DNA from: Litoreibacter halocynthiae | GTDB lineage: Bacteria > Pseudomonadota > Alphaproteobacteria > Rhodobacterales > Rhodobacteraceae | Assembly (NCBI RefSeq): GCF_004365635.1 | Contig: NZ_SOBH01000001.1 | Span: 558,001 to 622,000 of the forward strand | DNA: 64,000 bases | Direction of reading: 5' to 3' | Shown here: positions 46,175 through 53,725 of the stretch, in pieces | Layout: every line of letters starts with the position of its first letter | How positions within the stretch are numbered: position 1 is the first letter of the stretch | The notes under the pieces: model-generated | Database searches by the model: none | What the model was told of the DNA's origin: nothing | The model's input: the letters and a program-made list of their open reading frames with translations, nothing else | Translations under genes and position numbers: made by a program

Positions 46175-47857
46175 ATGATCATTATCTCATTCATTGTTGA
46201 GTTGATGGGCGCCACAATGCTGCTGCTGTTTGCGGTACGCATGGTGAGGACCGGTATTGAGCGCGCCTTTGGGTCGTCTTTCAAGCGTGTCGTCACCGAG
46301 AACCGCAACCGTGTGAGCGCCGGTGCAACGGGCCTTGTGCTTGCCATTATCTTGCAAAGCTCCGCTGCGGTGGCGTTGTTGGTCGCCGGATTTTCCGCGA
46401 CCGGCGCGATTTCGTTCGGTGTCGGCTTGTCCGTCGTGTTGGGGGCAGACCTTGGATCAGCACTTTTGATTCAGGTGTTCTCTTTCGATCTGGCGTGGTT
46501 GGTCCCAGTTCTACTGGCGGTCGGCGGCGGTCTTTTTGTCAAGTCAGAGCAACGCAAGCTTCGCCAAGCGGGCCGAATAATACTTGGCATTGCCTTCATT
46601 CTGATTTCGCTCCGGTACCTTCGAGAAACGATGGACCCCATTCGCGACAGCACTTTCTTGCCAGTAATTGCAGACTATCTTGCGACGGATTTCCTGACGG
46701 CATTTATCGTCGGGGCCTTATTGGCTTTCTTGATGCATTCGAGTGTAGCGGTCATCTTGATGTGTGTGACGCTGGTCTCGATTGGCGCGATCCCGGTTGC
46801 TGCTGGCGTGTCTTTGGTGCTTGGTGCCAATCTGGGCAGCGCTATCATTCCTGTGTGGCTCAGTCGGGGAATGAAAAACGCGGCAAGGCGGGTTCCAGTG
46901 GCGAATTTGGCGGTGCGCGGGAGCGGTGCCCTGATTGCCCTGTATGTGATCAACAAGTTTGGCCTTTTGCAATATTTCGGATCTGAGACCTCCGCACAGA
47001 CGTTAATCAACACACACATATTGTTTAACGCGCTTCTGTTGATGGTATTGATCTTTGCGCACAGGCTGGAACGCCCTTTTTTGAAATTTCTGCCTGACGA
47101 CCTTCCTACCGCAGAAGAACAATCTCCGCTCTATAAAACGACGCTTGACGAAGCCGTTCTGGACAAGCCGCATCTGGCGATCACGAACCTCAAGCGTGAA
47201 GTGTTGCGCATGATCCAATTGGTCGAGACCATGGTGACTCCGGTTATGGATATCTACACAAAGTATGATCCTGACCGGGCCCGCATGGTTCTATCGCAAG
47301 ATACTTTCGTGAACACGGCATTGGACGATGTTCGGCGCTATGCAGCGACGCTGCAAAACACGGGCCTTTCCAAGCAGGAAAATAAACGGGTTCGCGAAAT
47401 CACCGAATATGCGATTGCTGTGGAAACTGCGGGGGACATCGTGGCAAAACGCATGATCCCCCTCGCGAAAGAGATGTACGAAAAGGGCATCCGGTTTTCC
47501 CAAGACGGGGCCTCAGAAATTACAAATATGCATGAGCGGACCAAAGCGAACTTGCTGCTGGCCTCTAACCTTCTCGTTTCCGATGATCTTGAAAGTGCGC
47601 GCTTGCTGTTGGAGGAAAAACAGGAAATGGCGCGGCTGGAGCGTAAAAGTCGCAAGCGCCATTTGAAGCGTCTGAGCGAAGGGGTCCAGATCAGTTTCGA
47701 CTCCAGCGACATTCATCTTGAAACCGTCGGCGCGTTGCGTGACTTTAACAGCCACATAGCCTCGGCTGCTTATCCGCTCCTTCACAGGGGCGGCCAGCTG
47801 CTTGAAACACGCCTGATTGAGCAGGACTATGATGACCTTGACGTGCGTCAGCGTTAG
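46175..47857 (+). CDS. Na/Pi cotransporter family protein (PNaS), possible phosphate exporter
   Basis: 560 residues. Two inverted repeats each carry the family's QSS-type motif: ILQSSAAVALLVAGFSATG and LMHSSVAVILMCVTLVS. A C-terminal PhoU-like helical domain (about residues 330-550) follows. True start is ATG 46175, two bases after the EamA gene. When AEP serves as carbon or nitrogen source, phosphate is released in excess; a Na/Pi protein of this type is a sensible outlet. Export direction is inference. Confidence 0.87.
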   Translation: MIIISFIVELMGATMLLLFAVRMVRTGIERAFGSSFKRVVTENRNRVSAGATGLVLAIILQSSAAVALLVAGFSATGAISFGVGLSVVLGADLGSALLIQVFSFDLAWLVPVLLAVGGGLFVKSEQRKLRQAGRIILGIAFILISLRYLRETMDPIRDSTFLPVIADYLATDFLTAFIVGALLAFLMHSSVAVILMCVTLVSIGAIPVAAGVSLVLGANLGSAIIPVWLSRGMKNAARRVPVANLAVRGSGALIALYVINKFGLLQYFGSETSAQTLINTHILFNALLLMVLIFAHRLERPFLKFLPDDLPTAEEQSPLYKTTLDEAVLDKPHLAITNLKREVLRMIQLVETMVTPVMDIYTKYDPDRARMVLSQDTFVNTALDDVRRYAATLQNTGLSKQENKRVREITEYAIAVETAGDIVAKRMIPLAKEMYEKGIRFSQDGASEITNMHERTKANLLLASNLLVSDDLESARLLLEEKQEMARLERKSRKRHLKRLSEGVQISFDSSDIHLETVGALRDFNSHIASAAYPLLHRGGQLLETRLIEQDYDDLDVRQR

Positions 47858-47903
47858 GCTGTTGTTTTCCACCTGATCAGCGGAACGATAGGAAAAGCCA
47901 CCG

Positions 47904-48665
47904 ATGTTGGCGACAGAGCGACACGCGATTATTCTTGAGCGGCTTGACCAAAAGCCGACGGTCTCTATCCGGGCACTGACAGAACAGCTTGGCGTGTCGC
48001 GTGAAACGGTTCGCAAAGACATCGAGCTTCTGGCCCAACATAAAAAGCTTGAAAAGATACGCGGCGGCGCGACCAAGATCCGCACCAGCGAACTGCCCAT
48101 AACCCGCAGGTCCAAGCTGAATATTCAGGGCAAGTCCCTGATCGCCCAGTTTCTAGCGTCGCAAATTCCAAACGGAGCTTCGCTATTCTTGGACAACGGG
48201 TCGTCCGTACTCGCCCTGGCCAAAGCCCTGACACATCATAGCGGCCTGATCGTCTATACCAATGATCTTAAAGTTGCTGAGGTGATCGCCCAAGCAACAG
48301 CCGAGCTGGTGATCATTGGTGGCAAAGTCGATGTGACCGAAATGGCCGTACAGGGTGTTGAGGCGCTGGAAAGCGTCGCGCGATACCGCGCAGATTTTGC
48401 CATCGTGAGCGCGGGTGGCCTTAGCCCGTCAGCGTTTTTGACCGACTTCAGCCGCGAGGCGTCCAGCATGCGCCACCTGATGCTGTCCCAATCACAACAT
48501 CCGATTATGGTGGCCGATAGCCAAAAATTTGGTGTCGTCGGGCATGTAGTATTTCAAGCACCTCCGAAGTCGACACGTATCGTGACGGATATTGCGCCAG
48601 ATGATGATATCCGGCGCGCGATATCGCAACGAGGATATCGGCTTGATATCGCTTCCGAGGCGTAG
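47904..48665 (+). CDS. DeoR/GlpR-family transcriptional regulator
   Basis: 253 residues. The DeoR helix-turn-helix is at residues 7-55 (ERHAIILERLDQKP ... GVSRETVRKDIELL), followed by the sugar-phosphate-isomerase-like sensor domain (LFLDNGSSVLALAKAL, VTEMAVQGVEALESVARYR). Family members usually repress and respond to phosphorylated metabolites, so a phosphonate or phosphorylated intermediate would be a natural effector. It lies between the phosphate transporter and the demethylase-like flavoprotein, with a palindrome just after it. Confidence 0.92.
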   Translation: MLATERHAIILERLDQKPTVSIRALTEQLGVSRETVRKDIELLAQHKKLEKIRGGATKIRTSELPITRRSKLNIQGKSLIAQFLASQIPNGASLFLDNGSSVLALAKALTHHSGLIVYTNDLKVAEVIAQATAELVIIGGKVDVTEMAVQGVEALESVARYRADFAIVSAGGLSPSAFLTDFSREASSMRHLMLSQSQHPIMVADSQKFGVVGHVVFQAPPKSTRIVTDIAPDDDIRRAISQRGYRLDIASEA

Positions 48666-48701
48666 ATTTAGTTTGCCAAGTTTTGCAAAGTAACGCAATC
48701 T

Positions 48702-48722
48702 AATGCAAAGCGAATTTGCATT
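48702..48722. promoter_or_regulatory. Perfect palindrome between deoR and the flavoprotein gene, candidate DeoR operator
   Basis: AATGCAAA (48702-48709) and TTTGCATT (48715-48722) form an 8-bp perfect inverted repeat with spacer GCGAA. A related TTTTGCAAAG lies at about 48680-48690. The palindrome ends one base before the GGAGAG ribosome binding site of the next gene, so a bound repressor, or an RNA stem, could block its expression. Confidence 0.5.
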
Positions 48723-48733
48723 GGAGAGTTGGC

Positions 48734-51196
48734 ATGGCCAAAACTGAACTTCCCGAAAGAGCGCAATATGTAATCGTGGGCGGCGGCATCGTCGGGTGCT
48801 CTGTTGCTTATCATCTTGCAAAAATGGGCCATAACGATGTGGTGCTGCTTGAACAGGGGCAGTTGAGTTGCGGAACCACATGGCATGCCGCCGGATTGGT
48901 CGGCCAACTGCGCAGCCAACCTGCCATGACGAATCTGATCCGCTATTCGACACAACTCTACGCCGACCTTGAGGCAGAGACAGGGCTTGCAACGGGTTGG
49001 ATGCAATGCGGGTCAGTCACGGTAGCGCGTTCCGAAGATCGCATGACGATGTTGATGCGCACGGCGGCAGCGGCCCGCGCGCAAGGTGTTGATGTTGACG
49101 TTCTCACTCCGCAGCAAGCACAAGAAAAGTGGCCGGTCATGCAGGTGGATGACCTCAAAGGTGGCATATGGATGCCCGGTGATGGCAAGGCCAACCCCAC
49201 CGATTTGACCCAATCCCTTGCCAAAGGTGCCAGAATGCGCGGCGCAAAGGTGATTGAGGGGATCAAAGTCACGGATATTCTGACGAAGGAGGGCAGGGTA
49301 ACCGGCGTCGAGACAGATCAGGGTCGGATCGAGGCTGAAATTGTGGTGAATTGTGCGGGCCAATGGGCACGCCGCCTTGGCCTGATGTGCGGTGTAAACG
49401 TGCCCCTTCATTCGGCAGAACACATGTATATCGTGACCGAAACAATGAAAGGCGTGAATCCCGACCTTCCGGTTTTGCGCGATCCCGATGGCTTCGTTTA
49501 CTTCAAAGAAGAGACCGGCGGGCTGGTCATGGGCGGGTTTGAACCAGAGGCGAAGCCCTGGGGTATGGATGGTATTCCTGACAAATTTGAATTCTCGTTG
49601 TTGCCGGATGATTGGGACCAGTTCGAAATTTTGCTCGAAAATGCCCTGATCCGGGTTCCGGAAATGGAAACCACAGGCGTGCGGAAATTCTACAATGGCC
49701 CCGAAAGCTTTACCCCTGACAATAACTACCTGCTTGGCGAAGCGCCTGAACTGAAGAACTTCTTCGTCGGAGCCGGCTTCAACTCGATGGGGATCGCGAG
49801 TGCCGGCGGGGCAGGCCGCGCCCTTGCCGAGTGGATCGTGCAAGGAGAGCCCACATCGGACCTCTTTGCCGTCGACATTCGCCGCTTTGCTGATTTCAAC
49901 AATAACCCGACCTGGCTTCATGACCGCGTCAAAGAAACGCTGGGATTGCACTATGCGATGCCATGGCCCAATCGCGAGTTGGACACTGCACGGCCCTTCC
50001 GCCGTTCCGCACTTTATGATCGGCTAGCTGCGAAGAATGCAGTGTTCGGATCCAAGATGGGTTGGGAGCGGGCAAACTGGTTCGCGCCGGAGGGCACCGC
50101 GGCTGAAACCAATTACAGCTTCGGTCGCCAGAATTGGCATGACGCAGTGGCCGCAGAACACAAGGCGACGCGCGAAGATGTTGCCGTGTTTGACCAAAGC
50201 TCTTTTGCCAAACTGCTTGTTCAAGGGCGGGATGCTTGCGCGGAACTCAACAGAATTTGCGCGGCCAACATTGACGTGGCTATCGGCGGCACAGTTTACA
50301 CGGGCCTTTTGAATGCACGGGGCGGGTATGAGAGCGACCTGACTGTTTTGCGGCTAAAAGAGCAGGAGTTCTTGTTGATTACCGGATCGGCGCAGGCCGT
50401 CCGAGATGCTAACTGGATCGAAAAGAACTTCTCGGCAGATGCCCATGTTTTTCTGACTGACGTGACGGCGGCTTGGTCCGTCTTGGCCGTCATGGGGCCT
50501 AAATCACGCCAAGTCCTTCAAAAACTCACCAAGGCCAACCTGTCCAACGCTGCATTCCCGTTTGGCACTGTTCAGAAGATTGACTTGGGCTACGCCACCG
50601 TCTGGGCCAACCGCATGACATATGTTGGCGAGCTTGGATGGGAGTTGATTGTTCCGGTTGAGTTCACTGTCGGGGTCTACGAAGACTTGAAGCGGGCAGG
50701 GCAGGATCATGGCATTGTTGACGCTGGGTATTACGCGCTTGATGGCTTGCGCCTTGAAAAGGGCTTCCGCGCTTGGAGCCGTGAGTTGACGCCCGACATA
50801 ACGCCTTTGCAAGCCGGACTCAGCTTTGCTGTCGATTTCGAAAAGCCTGGTGGTTTCATCGGAAGGGAGGCACTTGTTGCCGCGAAGGCAGATCCCGATC
50901 ACCTTAACAAGCGGATCATTCAGCTGGTCGTCAAGGATGAAGAAGTTCAACTTTGGGGCGGTGAAGCGGTCCTGTGCGATGGCGTGGAGATAGGTGAGGT
51001 GCGCTCCGCCGGATACGGGCACACGCTGGGAGCGGCCGTCGCGCTATGCGAGATCAATGCGGCCGAACCGGTGAAGGCGGAATTTATCAAGAGCCATTCA
51101 TTTGAAGTTGATGTGGCGGGGAAACGGTGTGCCGCTACGGCTCATCTTCGTACGCCTTACGATCCGAAATCAGAACGAGTCCGCGCGGAGGGCTAA
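48734..51196 (+). CDS. Dimethylglycine/sarcosine dehydrogenase-like flavoprotein with folate-binding GcvT domain
   Basis: 820 residues from ATG 48734 (GGAGAG upstream). The N-terminal DAO domain has the FAD motif GGGIVGCS (residues 16-23) and CGTTWHAAGLVG with H51, the histidine that carries covalent FAD in dimethylglycine and sarcosine dehydrogenases. From about residue 440 onward it is GcvT/folate-binding (GLLNARGGYESDLTVLR; YVGELGWELIVP; ALDGLRLEKGFRAW). Such enzymes remove N-methyl groups and pass the one-carbon unit to tetrahydrofolate. In an AEP locus an N-methylated phosphonate is a candidate substrate; sarcosine from the creatinase operon is another. Confidence 0.88.
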   Translation: MAKTELPERAQYVIVGGGIVGCSVAYHLAKMGHNDVVLLEQGQLSCGTTWHAAGLVGQLRSQPAMTNLIRYSTQLYADLEAETGLATGWMQCGSVTVARSEDRMTMLMRTAAAARAQGVDVDVLTPQQAQEKWPVMQVDDLKGGIWMPGDGKANPTDLTQSLAKGARMRGAKVIEGIKVTDILTKEGRVTGVETDQGRIEAEIVVNCAGQWARRLGLMCGVNVPLHSAEHMYIVTETMKGVNPDLPVLRDPDGFVYFKEETGGLVMGGFEPEAKPWGMDGIPDKFEFSLLPDDWDQFEILLENALIRVPEMETTGVRKFYNGPESFTPDNNYLLGEAPELKNFFVGAGFNSMGIASAGGAGRALAEWIVQGEPTSDLFAVDIRRFADFNNNPTWLHDRVKETLGLHYAMPWPNRELDTARPFRRSALYDRLAAKNAVFGSKMGWERANWFAPEGTAAETNYSFGRQNWHDAVAAEHKATREDVAVFDQSSFAKLLVQGRDACAELNRICAANIDVAIGGTVYTGLLNARGGYESDLTVLRLKEQEFLLITGSAQAVRDANWIEKNFSADAHVFLTDVTAAWSVLAVMGPKSRQVLQKLTKANLSNAAFPFGTVQKIDLGYATVWANRMTYVGELGWELIVPVEFTVGVYEDLKRAGQDHGIVDAGYYALDGLRLEKGFRAWSRELTPDITPLQAGLSFAVDFEKPGGFIGREALVAAKADPDHLNKRIIQLVVKDEEVQLWGGEAVLCDGVEIGEVRSAGYGHTLGAAVALCEINAAEPVKAEFIKSHSFEVDVAGKRCAATAHLRTPYDPKSERVRAEG

Positions 51197-51450
51197 ATGG
51201 TGCGAAGTTGGTCAATGGTTAAGTGCCAACCGCTGACACATCAACGTAGCATAAGGATTTTAACACTCAGAACGGTAGCGCAGCCCTCCGTTCTAAAAGC
51301 ACGGCTTCGGGCACTCTTTATGCATAAGCAATTCCTATGCGTTCAAAGGAAATATCAATTTGGCTTGTTAATGAATTCTGCGAGTGTAAAGTGATATCGC
51401 CGAAAGCACATAAGAATGTCTTCGGTTAATCCGATGGGAGGATACAACAC
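51197..51450. promoter_or_regulatory. 254-bp intergenic region before the AEP ABC importer
   Basis: No gene. AT-rich towards the 3' end. It contains a small inverted repeat GCATA-N9-TATGC (51322-51340) and ends in GGGAGGA, the ribosome binding site of the receptor gene. The only long gap inside the AEP locus, so an independent promoter for the importer is likely. No Pho box was seen by eye. Confidence 0.45.
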
Positions 51451-52470
51451 ATGACTATACTGAAAAAAACTATGACAAGCGTCGCTGCTCTTGCGATCAG
51501 CGCCACTGCCGCTTTCGCCGAGGCGGAATTGACGGTTTACACAGCGATCGAGGCCGAAGATCTGGCCCGCTACGCGGAGACGTTCAACGCGAGCCATCCG
51601 GACATCAAGATCAATTGGGTCCGCGATTCAACCGGCGTTATCACCGCAAAACTGCTGGCGGAACGGGATAACCCACAGGCCGATGTTGTCTGGGGGCTGG
51701 CTGCAACATCGCTGCTGCTGCTCAAATCCGAAGGGATGCTGGAAGCATATGCGCCTGCTGGCGTCGAAAAGCTTGATCCGAAATTCGTCGACAAGGATGA
51801 AACTCCTGCGTGGGTCGGCATGGACGCGTGGGTCGCATCTGTCTGCTATAACACCGTGGAAGCAGAGAAACTTGGCTTGACCCCGCCAACGTCGTGGAAA
51901 GACCTTACGGACGCCCAATACAAGGGCCACGTGATCATGCCCAACCCTGCATCGTCAGGCACAGGTTTTCTTGACGTGTCCAGCTGGTTGCAGATTTTCG
52001 GTGAAGATGATGGCTGGGCCTTCATGGACGGACTTCACGAGAACATTGCGCGGTATACGCATTCTGGTTCAGCACCCTGTAAACTTGCCGCTTCGGGTGA
52101 AATTCCCATCGGTGTTTCCTTCGCATTCCGCGGAGCAAAATCCAAAGCTGCTGGGGCGCCCCTAGAAATCATCGTACCTTCAGAAGGTGTGGGCTGGGAT
52201 ATGGAAGCCACTGCCATCGTGGCTGGTACCGACGATCTGGAAGCCGCGCAGAAGTTGGTTGACTTCACGATCACGAAAGAAGCCAACGAAATGTACAATG
52301 TCGGTTACGCGGTTGTGGCGTATCCGGGCATCGCCAAACCGGTTGAGCATTTCCCAACAAACCTGTTGGACGCCATGATCGACAACGATTTCGAGTTCGC
52401 AGCGAACAATCGGGCTGCAATCTTGAAGGAATGGGCAAGCCGCTATGATGGCAAGTCTGATCCTAAGTAA
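51451..52470 (+). CDS. phnS: 2-aminoethylphosphonate ABC transporter substrate-binding protein
   Basis: 339 residues with a signal peptide (TSVAALAISATAAFAEA). The mature start LTVYTAIEAEDLARYAETF, WVRDSTGVITAKLLAE and DVVWGLAATSLLLLK match the PhnS2-type AEP receptor, related to Fe(III)-binding proteins (extracellular family 1). It binds AEP in the periplasm for the PhnT/PhnU importer encoded next. Located right behind the AEP catabolic genes, which supports the substrate. A hairpin follows the stop. Confidence 0.87.
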   Translation: MTILKKTMTSVAALAISATAAFAEAELTVYTAIEAEDLARYAETFNASHPDIKINWVRDSTGVITAKLLAERDNPQADVVWGLAATSLLLLKSEGMLEAYAPAGVEKLDPKFVDKDETPAWVGMDAWVASVCYNTVEAEKLGLTPPTSWKDLTDAQYKGHVIMPNPASSGTGFLDVSSWLQIFGEDDGWAFMDGLHENIARYTHSGSAPCKLAASGEIPIGVSFAFRGAKSKAAGAPLEIIVPSEGVGWDMEATAIVAGTDDLEAAQKLVDFTITKEANEMYNVGYAVVAYPGIAKPVEHFPTNLLDAMIDNDFEFAANNRAAILKEWASRYDGKSDPK

Positions 52471-52485
52471 GCGATCTTAACTAAT

Positions 52486-52511
52486 GAAGGGTGCCAGAGA
52501 AGGCGCCCTTC
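52486..52511 (+). promoter_or_regulatory. Hairpin between phnS and phnT
   Basis: GAAGGGTGCC (52486-52495) pairs with GGCGCCCTTC (52502-52511) over 10 bp with one T-G pair, loop AGAGAA. No U-run. Same position relative to the receptor gene as the hairpins after the other three receptor genes of the window. Confidence 0.6.
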
Positions 52512-52597
52512 GCTCCCATAAGCTTCAACTTCCCCCTTTCCAGACGACAGGTTCCTTTCGCGGAATTTGTTTAGCTCAGCAAAAAGGATCTTTGCCC

Positions 52598-53725
52598 GTG
52601 CCTTTTGACGGATCAGAACCCTATCTCAAAATTGAAAACCTCTGGAAAGCTTTCGGAAAATTCCTCGCACTCAAGGACGTCTCGCTTGAGATCCATGAAG
52701 GTGAGTTGATTTGCTTCTTGGGGCCATCGGGCTGCGGCAAGACAACATTGCTGCGTGCTATCGCGGGACTGGACCTGCAGACCAAAGGCAGTGTGCATCA
52801 AGGCGGCAAGGATGTCTCAAACCTCCCGCCCTCTGAACGTGATTTCGGGATTGTATTTCAATCCTATGCGCTGTTCCCGAACCTGACGATTGAAAAGAAT
52901 GTGGCGTTCGGACTTGAGAATACCGGGCGATCAAAGGTCGAGATAACTGATCGCGTATCCGAGCTTCTCGCGATGGTAGGGCTTGCCGACCAAAGCAAAA
53001 AATATCCGGCGCAATTGTCCGGCGGGCAACAACAGCGGATTGCTTTGGCGCGCGCAATCGCGACCAACCCCGGACTGCTGCTGCTTGATGAGCCGCTTTC
53101 AGCGCTTGATGCAAAGGTACGCGTCTATCTGCGCCACGAGATCAAGGAACTGCAACGCAAACTCGGTGTGACGACAGTTATGGTGACACATGATCAGGAA
53201 GAGGCCCTTGCGATGGCCGACCGTATCGTGGTCATGAAAGATGGTGTGATAGAGCAGGTTGGGACACCGACCGAAATTTATAGCACCCCCAAAACACTGT
53301 TCGTGGCCGATTTTATCGGTGAAATGAACCAGATTCCGGCGACGGCGGGTCCAAGTGGTGCCGTTAGCTTTGGCAATGGAACGATGAAGTCCCTGTCACA
53401 TAACTTCCCTGAGGGTCACCCGATTATCGCAGCTATTCGCCCTGAAGACGTTATTCCTCACGGAGATGAGGCGCATGTACTCGGGTCTGACGACGTGGTC
53501 GAAACCGAGGAGAACGCCCTTGAAGTCGTTGTGAGCGAGATGGAATTCCTCGGATCGTTCTGGCGCTGCCGGTTACAACACAAGCGTTTCGGCGAGAGTG
53601 AGTTAATCGCAGATTTCTCGATCAACGCCGTGCGCAGGCTTAGCCTCGCCGAGGGCGGAACGATGACTGTGGAACTTCCAAAGAACCGTTTGATGGCTTT
53701 TGAGCGACCGGAGGCGGTGGAATGA
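52598..53725 (+). CDS. phnT: 2-aminoethylphosphonate ABC transporter ATP-binding protein
   Basis: 375 residues from GTG 52598, which has AAAAAGGA at the right distance; a longer frame from 52484 would run through the hairpin. Walker A is GPSGCGKTTL (residues 42-51), the ABC signature LSGGQQQRIALARAIA, and Walker B LLLLDEPLSALDA. A C-terminal TOBE-type regulatory extension follows. It powers the PhnS/PhnU importer. Four-base overlap with the permease gene. Confidence 0.88.
   Translation: MPFDGSEPYLKIENLWKAFGKFLALKDVSLEIHEGELICFLGPSGCGKTTLLRAIAGLDLQTKGSVHQGGKDVSNLPPSERDFGIVFQSYALFPNLTIEKNVAFGLENTGRSKVEITDRVSELLAMVGLADQSKKYPAQLSGGQQQRIALARAIATNPGLLLLDEPLSALDAKVRVYLRHEIKELQRKLGVTTVMVTHDQEEALAMADRIVVMKDGVIEQVGTPTEIYSTPKTLFVADFIGEMNQIPATAGPSGAVSFGNGTMKSLSHNFPEGHPIIAAIRPEDVIPHGDEAHVLGSDDVVETEENALEVVVSEMEFLGSFWRCRLQHKRFGESELIADFSINAVRRLSLAEGGTMTVELPKNRLMAFERPEAVE

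Noticed and set aside
49013-49951. 312-codon minus-strand ORF
   Set aside because: Antisense to the FAD domain of the demethylase-like gene; His/Cys/Arg-rich shadow composition.
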